This document shows, piece after piece, positions 1 to 13,860 of a DNA stretch of 64,000 bases. The position numbers were made by a program, and so were the translations under genes. Origin of the DNA: Uranotaenia lowii (taxonomy: Eukaryota > Arthropoda > Insecta > Diptera > Culicidae); assembly GCF_029784155.1 (NCBI RefSeq), contig NC_073692.1, positions 323,699,906 to 323,763,905 of the forward strand, read 5' to 3'. The stretch's first letter is position 1. Each line of letters starts with the position of its first letter. Under the pieces are notes generated by a model. That model was not told the DNA's origin. It did no database searches and saw nothing but the letters and a program-made list of their open reading frames with translations.

Positions 1-780
1 AATATGGGACTGGTGCTCGTCAATTGTTAAAAATAAGTTCAAAATGAAGTGTCATGATTTGGAGGAAATATTGTTCCATCCGGTATCAGGGAAGTCAAAA
101 AAATCCAAGGCTTCATTGTGGTTGGAGGAAAAAGCAATTTCTTACAACTTGAGGGTAAAAGAACCCGATTTGTACATTTTTAAGAGAGTTCGGAAACGAA
201 TTAAATATTTGTTAGTTAACTTATCTATTTATGTTGTTTGAGCTAAACCAGAAGAAGTAGCAGTAGGTCAAGAAGAGAAGGAATGGAATTGTGAATTTTT
301 GTAAACCCGAACTTTAGTTTTAAATAAATAGTATAAAAAAAATAAAAAAAAAATAAAAAAAAACAAAAACAAAAACAAAAACAAAAAAAAAAGAAAACAT
401 CTCCCTTTATTATTAAGTATGAATGTCTTAACAATTGCAAGCATGGCCGTAGGAACGGGGGGAGGAAGGGTTGGGGGTTAAGCCCCGCTCCCCCCCATGA
501 GGATCCAAAACAGCAAGCGAGGTTTTCTACTCTACACTCAAACCAAAACCTCAAAAATCCATCCCAAGTCCAAAATACTGCTACACTTTTTTTAAATTTT
601 CTCACTAGTTCATCGGAATTCAGGTCTGGACGTTAAATTTTATATAAAACTAAACTCACTTCAGAGATTCCATAACCCTATAACAAAAATTGTATTCCAA
701 TTTCCGTTTTCCGGATTCTGTACCTAGTTCAAAATTCTAGATTTTCAGTTCGAATAATCATAAGAAATCAGAAATGAAAA
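1..780. other. A+T-rich DNA with A-rich tract, no gene seen
   Basis: No convincing coding region. An A-rich stretch with AAAAAC-type units lies at about 333-396. It is followed at about 440-500 by a G/C-rich patch with a run of G and then of C, which looks like an end of a decayed dispersed repeat but was not classified. The short open frames here have no recognisable domain. Confidence 0.5.
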
Positions 781-781
781 T

Positions 782-1720
782 TGGCATCATGGGGCATCAT
801 GCAACAAAGGGGTTAGATGCAACATTTATATAACACCACACTGATTCAATTTTTAATTTAATGTGATAAAGTTTTGTTTTAATGATTACAAAATGATGAT
901 GTTATAATTTCTTGCATCCTTAGATAATTTTTGTAAGTTTTGATTTTCATTTAAAATTTGAAAAATCAAACAATAAATGAACAATTCATAGCATTTTTCG
1001 ATGCCGTAGAAAACTTCACCTAGTATGATGGATTGGCTTGATAATATCACCTTCAAACTGTATACTGGTTTTCTCATCCTATACCCACACTGTTGATGTA
1101 AAAATATTTTTCCTACAATCACTCTATTTTTCTAAATAAATATTTTTATAATGCGGTTAGATGTCTGGTGTAAAATGCAACAAAATGCAAATCAAAGAAA
1201 CACCTTGTAAATCTCATTTCCATTTGCTGGATTATGATTGTTTTGCATCACGCGTTTGTCAACGTTGAAATTTCTTTCATTCAAACATTATTTTTTATGA
1301 TTTCAGCTTTTACAATTTTTAGTAGTATTGTTTTACCCCTCAATGTATGCAGTATCCTTATTTTCAGAAAAAAAATAGTTTTCTACAAACAAAAACTCAC
1401 TGCAAATGGTGTTTTCATGCGTAATGGTCTTTAAATTATCGCCAAATAATCAAGTACTATACATTTTCGTATGGTTTCAAATGATTTATCATCAAAAACA
1501 AAGTTTTTTGCAAGTTACCCCATTTTCTGAGGAGGATGAAAATCGCATGTTTTTATAAAATTAAAAATAACTGAAGAAACCAATAACTTATTTGACTACG
1601 CCAATTTGATGTCCCATCAACCTTAAAACTTTTTATGCATAAGGAGTATGACAAACTGTGAACATAAGGTTTTTAGAAGCCATTGAAATTGAAAATTGTT
1701 ACATGTTTCCCCAGTTGACG
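782..1720. repeat. Dispersed repeat family A, copy 1
   Basis: This stretch aligns by eye, in the same orientation, with about 38107-38970. Shared landmarks are ATGCAACA followed by GATGCAACATTT near the start, a block reading TTTGATGTCCCAT, and GAAGCCATTGAA near the end. The copies are clearly diverged, with many substitutions and small indels, so the repeat is old. No coding capacity or terminal structure was identified, and its class is unknown. Confidence 0.5.
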
Positions 1721-2399
1721 GTACTGATTATGTGTTTCGAACATCTAATTTCAACCTTATTTTTGGTTTTTAAATTAAGTTTTTGTTACAATTAGATTAT
1801 CTGTTTGACAAATTTTTCTGTATTCAATATTTGACGTGAACTCTCTTCTGTTTTAATTTTTTGATACTTCATCACATTACATAAAAAACGATTTTTTTGT
1901 GAATAAGATTATGAAATTGAATTACTATTCATATTTATTTAAAAATTTAATTAAAAATTTAATTTTTTTAGCTGCTCTGGACGTTGGCATATTTGAGAAA
2001 AATGATATGTAGGACAATAATTCAAACTTCTCACGGCTAGTTAATTTTCAGCTTATTTTTTCTTTGGCATATTTTTTGTTCTCAGTCTTATTTTCTTTGC
2101 TTGACAAATAGTGATCCCCATTTGACTAAATTTTAACAGTTTTCCGAAAATTGCAATAACTTTTGACATTTTCAACCAAATAAAAAACAATACTGTTCTG
2201 TGCTACACGAATCGTAATGCATGTACTTTGTAATGTGTTGATGCTTGTTTCTAAATGGTATTTTCATGTTGTCTTTCAAGAACTTTAAAATCTAAAGTAA
2301 ATATTTCTGAGAAATAACTATCAAAGTAAAAGATGAAGTTGAAACCGAAGATAAGATAGTTTCCAAATTCTTAATCCAAATTATCTTAATTTAGGTTAA
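1721..2399. other. A+T-rich DNA, nothing recognised
   Basis: Homopolymer-rich A+T sequence. No gene, RNA or transposon end was recognised. Confidence 0.4.
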
Positions 2400-3400
2400 A
2401 TTGAGTCACATGATGTGCAACGAATCGAAATAAATTTAAAAATTGAAAAAAAAAACAAACTTCATGAAAAAAAAGGAAATAATAGAGCTATAAAATTCGG
2501 TGAATATGTTTAAAAATTGATTCAAAATATGGAGATGAAAATAATAAGTTTGTTATTATCGTTTAAGGTAATTTTATCAATAAATACGACTAGAAATTTT
2601 ATGAACTCATTACCTATAAAATTTTATTGATAACTCAAGGAAACATCAGCCAATATTTTAATGATTGATTTGGAATTTGTTTGCGTCCTGAATTTCAGTT
2701 TTTGTTAGTTTTTGTCTATCGACCTCTTCTTGTGTTAGTGATATGGCGTATATCAGTATATCAATTAATCTGATTTGAGTGAAATCAATCATTGATAGCA
2801 GGGAAGGGAAGAGCATTTTTCGAAGCAATTATCTTGTTTAGATTCTATTGTTTTGGAAGTACAAGACTTTTAAAAAAAATAAGTTCTAGTATTTTTTTTT
2901 TTGAATTTTTCTAGATAAAATTTGAACTATTTATAACATCATTAAATAAAGTTTTTGAGTATTTTATTTAAAAGTTTCAAACTTATTAAAAAACGTTGTT
3001 GAAGACAGCAAAACGATTTGACGAATAATTTCAAAAATATCATAGAGTAAATTTGGTTAAAATCTTCGTCAAAATATCCTCAAAGTTTCCGTATTTTGAG
3101 AAAGTGAAAAATTAATAAGAAGAAAACATTTCTCGCGTGAGCTTTCATTAAGTCGCACGAAACAAAATGTAAAAAACAGTTTTATTACGCAAAAGTACAA
3201 AATCTGACATAAACTTGTCCCAACTTCTTTTCATTCAGAATATTTAAAGCTTAGACAGTTTTGCTTTTTTTCGTTAGAAAAACCATATAAATAAATTAAT
3301 TGACTAAAGTTTTTTTTATCTCACAAATGATTGGTTTTATAAATAAGACCTTATTCTTCACCTTTTTTAGTGATCAAAAGTTGCAATATAAATACAGTTA
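2400..3400. repeat. Dispersed repeat family B, copy 1 (diverged)
   Basis: Blocks in this region recur at about 23690-24860, 31840-32760 and 40845-42080. Shared landmarks include GATAACTCAAGG or GGTAACTCAAGG, TTGATTTGG, GCGT(C)CTGAA and GTGAAATCAATCATTGAT. This copy is the most diverged and its ends are not clear. It is A+T-rich with no coding capacity. It may be the remains of a non-autonomous transposon, but no terminal repeats were found. Confidence 0.4.
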
Positions 3401-5774
3401 ACTTTATACAAAAACCTTTGATGGTCTAATTTTCGACATTCAATTTTAGTTTTAAACACAAGAACTTTAAGTTTTCTACAAGATCATTTCCACCTCCTTT
3501 GTTTGCAAAAAAAAAATAATAATTTTCGCATATTTCAATTTTTTGTCTATTTCACGGCATTTCTTCAACAATGAAACAGTTACATATATAGGAAGTTGAG
3601 GACCCCAGAGCCAAAGGGATATAAGTGAAAAAATGGACGATTTTAAGTTAATAATGCTAGAAATTTTTTTAAAATTTAACCTATACTTGATGATTATTTA
3701 AGATTTGTAGAATTATATTTACATACTATAACATTCGAAAGAAAAAGGCAATTTTTCCAAAAATTTATGAAAATGATCAAACATAACAACTTAAAATCGT
3801 GTTTTCTCAACATTCTGGCTGTTTTGGTTTTTACAAAAACGGAATCAAAATCGTGTTTTGGTCGTATTCTTTCTTTTTTATAAAATGTAAATCCCAGAAT
3901 CGTCGTAAACTTTCAATTTGGTTTTAAGATGATTGGTATCGCTGTTAAAAGCGATTATGCTTAACTGATGCGTCTTTTACAGTGTTCCCCTAAATAGTTT
4001 AACCTGGCTAAAATCAGTTCAATTCAACTTTTCAATTTCGTCGAAATAAAATGCGATCACTTCCAACCAGGGTTTCCAACTCCACCATTATATCAAATAT
4101 CTTTTCTTGGGTGAGAGTAAGATTTGAAGTTTATTTGCATGAAATGTATTGCAAGATTCAAGGAATATTTTGAATCCAAAGATTTTTTTTCTAACTTGCA
4201 GTACATCTCCGGCGATTTTTGAATTAGAAATTTTGTTTTCCCATACAAAATTTAAACGCGTTGCACTGATTCAGGACTATATAAATCGCTTTCAAATTTT
4301 TTATTGCTGTTTGTGGCTAATAAAAACCAACCATAAAAAAGTGAGATATTAAAATGACTTGTCCATAACTTGAAAATTTCGTAGAAATTTTGCAGCGGTC
4401 GAATTTGGAGTAGTAGGTTTAGAGCAAAGTTATGAGAAATTTAAATTAATATTAATTTTTTGATGAATGTTGGTTAATCGATGCGATGTCCTGTTGTTGA
4501 ATGTCATCAACGATTTTCGGAAAGTTTTTACTAATTTAAAAACTTTTTTTTACAAGTTGTCCAAACTTCAAGAGCTACTCTGGCATTCGTTCCTCTTCAG
4601 TGGACACTAAAATATATTTTAAAATGCAAATTTTAACAACAATCACAATTTAGATTATTTAACTTACAAATTACTGGCTTTTGTCGACACAAATTTGTTC
4701 TGGCTCAGTTTGTATTCTTTTGCTTTTACAGTTGTGTGGCAGTGTCTATTTAAATTTAGAAATAACGGGGTCGTACTTATACTATTTAAAAATTACAAGA
4801 ATCTCGTTGTCTGTTCATTACATTGTTGTTATCTCTTAGTTTTATGTAAAAATGGTTGTGGATTTGTATGGCTTGTGAAATAAAAACTTATTTTTGGGCA
4901 ATGTTAATTTTCATAACTGCTTTTCGATTAAAAATTTGATAAACGAAAAATGCGACTTATTAGAAATATAATGACTACACCAATAAATGAAAACACCAAA
5001 ATGATAAACTTTTCTTAAGTACTGTTACTTAAAATCTATATCTTCAGATTCGTTCCTTCTGAATGAACAAAACTGATCAATTACTAACATTGTGTTTAAA
5101 ACAAATCTTTAATAATTTTAAATTTGAACTTTTTCTCCAAATCAGTGCTTAATCGAGCGTTTTTCTTTTTGTCCTTCTTTTCGTTAAAAATTTACTTTTT
5201 TTTTAAATAAGGACTGTTGATAGCTCAAACTAGAACTATCAATCGTCTTCACTTTCTCAATTTAAGTCTGGTAAGCTTACTCAGGATGGTTTATTAGTTT
5301 TCATATGTACTTCAGAAATACCAAGTGTGACTTTGTGTCTAATTTTAGAGTTGCACTGTGTACTTAATTATAGCCACATTAGTATCGTTTTCTGTATCTA
5401 TACCTTTGATGAGTAAAACTGCTACAAATATGTTCATAGCTTTAAGAAAAACAAGTTCGAAGAAATAAAAATAACGCATTTAAGTTATTTTGTGATAATA
5501 AAGTAGCTATTGCTTAACTCCTAAAGGACTTTTTGTGGATCACTTACAAAAACCAAAGTAGAAACCCTGTAGTTTTGAGAAAAAAAATTAAATGAATGGA
5601 TGTAATGCTAAAGTTGTTTGGGTTTGAACGCATTTCGGATTGAAAAAAAAACTGAGCTCAGATGATTGATCACTCAAGCTAATCCACATCTTTCATACTG
5701 TTTTTAAGACAGTTGGAAACTCTGCTCAAATGAATTTATCAAACCTTTCTACTGCGTAACAACATTATTCGCCT
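3401..5774. other. A+T-rich DNA, no gene seen
   Basis: Only short open frames without recognisable domains are present. There is no transposon end or RNA gene that I can support. Confidence 0.4.
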
Positions 5775-6330
5775 AGCTAACATGAAATCGTAATAGAAAT
5801 GATAATCAAAATCGAATTTTAAGACATTTTTAATAACTATCGTAAACTCGTTGGTATTGAGTGATTTTCTATCATTTATTTACGACAAGCTTTGGCCAAA
5901 AAAAATTGAATCGGATAGCAGTTTAATCAATTCGTAAATATGTCTCCAAAGAGTTAAGAATATGCTAATAGCTAATTCGACATTTACGATTTGAGTAAAC
6001 TGATTTACGATAAATGGGCGGTCCTTCAATTGACACTCTCTCCGGTTTCTTCCTTTGACCGGTTCGTAAAAAGAAAATCTCACCTATAGAGCTATAGCGT
6101 GTGCAATATAACTGATGAGTTGGCGTCGTGGTAAGATACCGGACTGCGAACTCCGAGGACTGGAGTTCAAATCTCGGTCGAGGAAATTTTGTTTTTCGTT
6201 TATTTAGCTTTTTTTGGAAAATCGAATCGTTTGAATCTTGTTATTGTAGATATATCGCCTCCACTTTTGTAGCCATATGCTATTTTGGTAAGTTTAATAC
6301 AATCTTTTCATCTGGTATATTTGATTCTGT
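5775..6330 (+). mobile_element. tRNA-derived SINE-like repeat, copy 1
   Basis: An internal Pol III promoter-like module is visible. Box A reads TGGCGTCGTGG at 6121-6131 and box B reads GAGTTCAAATCT at 6163-6174, with a spacing typical of a tRNA. About 340 bp upstream and about 130 bp downstream of this module are shared with a second locus at 36185-37560, so the transposed unit is larger than the tRNA-like part. The acceptor ends do not pair, so this is not a functional tRNA gene. A minor open frame across it is a by-product. SINE class is inferred from the tRNA-like head; the family is unknown. Confidence 0.6.
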
Positions 6331-9036
<2,706 letters not shown>

Positions 9037-11564
9037 TACTCAAGAAAAACCCATTTTCTTGCCTTTCATCAAAAACTTAGAGTAAAAGATCAATCGATTG
9101 TTCCACAAAATACAAATTTGCATACATTCTCTATGCGATAGATGATACAAGAACACAAAATGAGTGAATGGGTTATATAGGCGATACGGCGATACTCTTC
9201 TTTGAGATTCAATTCAAAAATGAAAATTTACTTTAAATAGATTGAATCAGACTATTACACACATCGTGTTCAATTTTTCAAGCAAAAGACACATCAATTC
9301 GTGTTCCAACTATGATAAAAATTTATTTAGGAAAGATTTAACGCCCAAATTAATGTAATCATTTCCCAACACGGTCATTAGCAGTTGGGCACATTCCATT
9401 CGCTATCGATGTAGGGCAATAATAATCCAGTGAAACAAATCCTACATGTGTGCAACCAATAAAAGCAATCCTAGGGAATGCTAAACTTTCCCTGTCCAAA
9501 TTGTTAACCGAAAAACACACGTATTTAGTTCATATGTGTAAAAGTACTCCCAGAGACACTATCATTTCCGGCACAAATAATCTGAGTTTCTAACATCCGC
9601 ACACAACGCACGCAAACATACCCACATAGTTTCCAATAGTTCCCAGCCAAAGTTTATCCTGTTTTCGCCTGCCTGGCTGCTCAAACTTGTCCCATTCTGA
9701 AAAAGCCGAAGTCGGTTCCAGTAAGTTGAATGCCCATTGGACCCAACATCGAATTGCCCAAATACTAGCCAGCTTGCTGGTTAGCTTAGCTGCCTCTCAA
9801 CCGAATCCCGAATCCGAATCCAAAAAACACGCTGCTAATAGCGATAAAATGTCATATTTGAGTTTCGAGAACTTCCGGACCATCTAAGAATAGAAGAAAG
9901 GGGGAATTTCCACTGCTCTCTAATATCGGTGCTAAACGTGCGGGGGAGGCCAGATTTCTACTAGCTAGAAGGATGACAACGACGACGGTGTTGCTGAATC
10001 CAAGGGCAAGTTTATCAGTGCCAAGAAGCGGAAATCCAGCTTGCTCCATAGTATTTCTGACGCGCTCTCTCGGATGGTGCGCATAGTTTGTCCTTTTCAT
10101 TTCTAGGATTATTTTTAGCGGCAGAATGCAGTAACAATGTAATTTTATGCTTAATGAAGCTATGAACGTTTCCATTTTATTCAATTTCTATTCTAGATGC
10201 ACGGAAGTGGAAGGGAAGACTGCGTAGAGTTTATAAAAAAGGAAAGATGGCTTTTGTTTTGACCTTCCTCCAATGGAAAACTATTCACTAGGAGAAGTTA
10301 TTTCTGGCAGATGAGCAATATGCCTGGGCAGAAGTCACTTTGCCAGGGAATTGGAATAAAAAGCATAGTTAATTGTGCTGTAATGAAGTAAATCAAAACC
10401 ATTCAGCTGGTGTTGGGTTTTATATGGCGTTAGTTAGGTTCACAATTGAGACCTTGTAAGAAAATATGTATTTTGTAGTCATCTACTCAGGGGTTGATTA
10501 TAATTCAATTTAGTAAAAGTAGTAAAAGAAAGTTTGCTCGATAGGCTCCCGCGAATGACAGTTCGATTGGCTGCCATCATTCTCTTTGCAAGACTATTGA
10601 CTCATGACATAATTTTTAACGGTTTTGTTAAAATATATTGAACTTTAATAATGATACGAACAGAATCTGTAAACAAAAATGTTAAAATGATTTTATTTCT
10701 AATTTATCTTTCAATTCATAAATTCAACAAGTTCAAGCTTTTAGCAAATTTTTAAAAGATAAGATATTGGAATAAGAGACAGGTTTTGAATGCCCATATC
10801 ATGCAAGTTAAATACCTCTTCCGAGAATAAATAGATAAGCATTATTAATTGTTTTACTTTTTATCTTTGATATATAAAATCTACGCTCTATATACAATCT
10901 TACAGTAAAAATAGATGAACTAAATACTGATCTGATAAAAAAATGATATAAACAAAATATTACCATGAATTAATGCCAAATGACATCCCTCACTACGTTC
11001 TATGCAAAAAACAACTAGTGAAACCAAAATTTTCGCCAAAATTTTAGCTTTGACGTATGCTTAACATCAGTTTCTACCATTTTAATTATACTAAATTATA
11101 CGAAAATATTGCAAGTGGAACTGAAATAAAGGTAAAAACCAAAAAATGCGTATTTAGCCAGTCCAGTTTTGGAAATCGGTTATTTTGACTACTTTTATTA
11201 TTAAATCATTTCTCAAAAACTGTAAGAGATTTCTAAAGAAATAAAACAGATAAATACTAATAATGAGCGGATATCTGTTTCGAGCGGCTCATGTGCATAG
11301 AGTTTTCATACTCATATCTTTTGAAATATTTATGAGGAAAAAAGCATTCTTTTTAGTGTGCGTATTTAGTCCGCCTCTCCCCTAGTGCTGTGTTAGTCCC
11401 GTAAATATTCATTCGAATAGGTACAAAAAGTTAGATATCATGGTTTCTCCAACCTCGTGGTCTTACGTTGAATTGAAAAGCCAAAAGTGCGGGACACTCA
11501 GCAAACATGTTTGTAGCTATATTTTTTTGCTATTTGATATACGTTCCTTATAAACATTATAAAA
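9037..11564. other. Non-repetitive DNA, no gene identified
   Basis: About 9560-10200 is somewhat richer in G+C than its surroundings and contains short open frames on both strands without recognisable domains. The remainder is A+T-rich. A motif GCGTATTTAG followed by CC or TCCG occurs at about 11149 and 11362 and may mark ends of a degraded MITE; I could not pair the ends confidently. Confidence 0.35.
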
Positions 11565-11972
11565 TGATCGTATGAATGTTGAAAAAACAGCATTTACCTA
11601 CCAAAATAGAGAAAATATACATAAACAAATTTCATTTCTTTCTAAAGCGACGAAAACTACACCAATTGGGCGCCATCTAACACCTTATTCGAACCTATCG
11701 GATGAATGCAAGAGAGCGCAAGATTTTGTTCTCATAGCCTTCAAATCGTTGCCAGAGACAATATTTTTCAGTTCCCTCATTGGTCAATACTTCTAAATTC
11801 TTATCTAATTTTTAGCCATCTAGATGCACTGTTGGTTGAAGAGAGAATATGACGGTGATTTTCTCGCTTGAAGCCCGCACGGGAGCAAAATCATTTTAGA
11901 AATTACAAACATGGCGTAGTTTCTATCATATCCGATTTAATCTAACTTTAGACAACATTTTATACGATATTT
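11565..11972. repeat. Dispersed repeat family C, copy 1
   Basis: Aligns in the same orientation with about 22085-22450. Shared landmarks are CACCTTATTCG, GCGCAAGATTTT, CGTTGCCAG and CATATTCGATTTA or CATATCCGATTTA. Similarity stops at the point where the LINE ORF1 fragment begins, which suggests that the LINE sequence was inserted into, or joined to, this repeat. Class unknown. Confidence 0.5.
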
Positions 11973-12836
11973 TCACTTTTGGTAGGCAGAGCACCTTGAG
12001 TTGCCAGTTACATTGTCACCAGTGCAAATAAGACACTTCGCCGGCTTATTGCAGATAGTCGCTATGTGACCGGCTTCTCCGCACCCCCACCATAATCCTC
12101 ATCTGTCAACTCCTTTGCAGTCAAACGACTTGTGGCCGTACTCCATGCATCGACAGCATACCTCTGGTTGCTGGGAGATGGTTATCTGACAAACTGACCA
12201 TCCCACCTTTAGCCGCCTGCGCTCGAGTGCTGCGTTGGCTGCTACCACTGGATGCTTTACAATTGCAACCTGTGTTCCGGATTTGGGAGGACCCTGTCTC
12301 AATCGGATCGAGATCTGATCTTCGCCAATCTTACACTGGTCGACTAGTGCTACCCTGACTTCATCTTCCGTCGTAATTTCGTCGGGCTTTTTGATACGGA
12401 TGATTACTTCGTGACATAGCGCGTGCACCTCCGCCTTCTCGCCTAGAACTTCCTCCGCTAGCACTTTGAAGGATGCACTCTTTATTGCTGAGCTTCGTTT
12501 CAACTCGAGGATCATCTCACCGGAACGAGTACGACAAATCCTCTTCACGTTTTCACCTAGTCCAGCAAGCTTGTCGTCGGTCCGCATCTGACGAAGCACG
12601 TCCGCGTACGTACCCTCTGGCGCCTTAACTACGATAGCTTCACCTTTTTCCCTTGCGCGGCTTCTCTGATTTTTGGGCTTGGGGTTGGTTTTCGTAGCAC
12701 TCTCCTTACTGTGTTTACGCGTCACTGTTTGCCATTCGAAGGGCGCTCCCTCGTTAAGTCTGTCGTCCTTGCCTTTCAGTTGGCCAGGTAGGGTAATCCA
12801 GTTCCGACTGGAGCTACCAGTACCTATCGCATGCAT
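11973..12836 (-). pseudogene. LINE ORF1 (gag-like) fragment with CCHC zinc knuckles
   Basis: The reading frame starts at an ATG at 12836 and runs 245 codons to a TGA at 12101-12099. It then continues in the same frame to about 11973, so the TGA is an internal nonsense codon. The N-terminal part is polar and basic; the middle contains GTYADVLRQMR, typical of ORF1 of R1/I-group non-LTR retrotransposons. The first zinc knuckle is CCRCMEYGHKSFDC (CX2CX4HX4C). After the stop come CGEAGHIATIC, whose first cysteine is lost, and CLICTGDNVTGNSRC. ORF1 proteins of this type bind element RNA. The piece is isolated from its ORF2 and points away from the ORF2 fragment at 13.2-13.86 kb. Confidence 0.8.
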
Positions 12837-13074
12837 GAAATACCTGACAGAATTTCAGTGATTGATGACACATTCGCGAGTCCATCACTTAAAACCGATA
12901 TGAACTGAAAAGTGTGTGAGACTACACCCACAGCGATCTCCAAGCAATACGCTATAGCGAAGAAGGCCGAAATTCTGTGGCTGCCTGGCAACCGCCGGTC
13001 CAAGAGCGGAGATGGAAAACAAAAGCTTCTGCTCAGGAAGTCTGCGTCGAAGCTTCAAATATGCAGGGATCATC
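12837..13074 (-). other. Probable LINE 5' flank or UTR next to ORF1 fragment
   Basis: This interval lies upstream of the ORF1 ATG on the minus strand and ends where the inverted repeat begins. It is richer in G+C than the local background, like the LINE pieces on each side, and short frames are open on both strands. I infer it is 5' untranslated or leader sequence of the same LINE copy, but no diagnostic motif confirms this. Confidence 0.35.
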
Positions 13075-13338
13075 GCATAGTTTTTCGCCCGGTGAACTAA
13101 CCGTCTGGCTTTTAGGTAGCTAGCATGCAGCTCGGCAATTTCTAAGGTCCACCAGTAAGCCGGTTGTCGCCACCACTTGGGAATACTTATTCTGGCTATA
13201 GTGCGACATGACTATAGCCAGAATAAGTATTCCCAAGTGGTGGCGACAACCGGCTTACTGGTGGACCTTAGAAATTGCCGAGCTGCATGCTAGCTACCTA
13301 AAAGCCAGACGGTTAGTTCACCGGGCGAAAAACTATGC
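13075..13338. repeat. Perfect 128-bp palindrome (arms 13075-13202 and 13211-13338)
   Basis: The two arms are exact reverse complements over 128 bp, separated by an 8-nt spacer (GCGACATG). The right arm is colinear with LINE ORF2 coding sequence (it encodes RQPAYWWTLEIAELHASYLK and continues in sense beyond the arm). The left arm abuts sequence upstream of ORF1 and does not continue the ORF2 reading. The right arm is therefore the source and the left arm an inverted copy. The lack of any mismatch inside otherwise decayed LINE sequence points to a recent event, or to an artefact of cloning, amplification or assembly. Confidence 0.95.
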
Positions 13339-13860
13339 TGACAGAGAATCGAGAGGTGCAGGTTATCGAGCAACCAGGGTAGCACACAAGCGAGCTATTA
13401 GGACAAGCAAGGAGAACTGTGGCAGAGAGTAGACGATAACCCATAGATCTTAGCAATAGAGAGGTTCGGTTACCCGAGGTCGCCTAGCGAAAAGTGTGCG
13501 AAAAATTAAAGGAGATCGTTGCTCATCTTTTTCGGCAGCATGGCCCGACGCAGTGGCCACTAGCCCCGTATGACGTGGGAGTCCACGACAAAGAGCCAGT
13601 AAAGAACGAGGAATTTGTGGCCATTGCTAAGAAACTTGCCGTGAACAAGGCCCCAGGCCCAGACGGCATCCCGAATTAAGTGCTACAGGTGACGGTACAG
13701 ACCAATCTAGATACTTTTGGAGTGGTGTTACACAAGTTTCATGACGAGGGATCTTTTCCTATCCTGTAGAAAGCTGCGAAGATAGTGTTACTATAGAAAC
13801 CGGGGAAACTCCCAGCGCACTCGTCATCGTACAGGAGACAGAGAAAAAATGAGGCGTGAG
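13205..13860 (+). pseudogene. LINE ORF2 fragment (linker and reverse-transcriptase fingers), broken
   Basis: The first segment (13208-13432) encodes WWRQPAYWWTLEIAELH and a basic helix, as seen between the endonuclease and RT domains of R1/I/Jockey-group ORF2. A frame change leads to 13494-13679, which ends NKAPGPDGIPN, the RT motif 1 region. Reading on in the same frame through stops at about 13678, 13768 and 13795 gives GSFPIL, KAAKIVLL and KPGKLP followed by SSYR, the expected next block of the RT fingers. Nothing of the catalytic YADD motif remains. It is a dead internal fragment. Clade is uncertain between R1, LOA and I groups. Confidence 0.8.

Noticed and set aside
6121..6184. Functional tRNA gene
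   Set aside because: Box A and box B are present, but the acceptor ends do not pair and the anticodon stem is imperfect. The module sits in a larger dispersed repeat, so it is SINE-derived.
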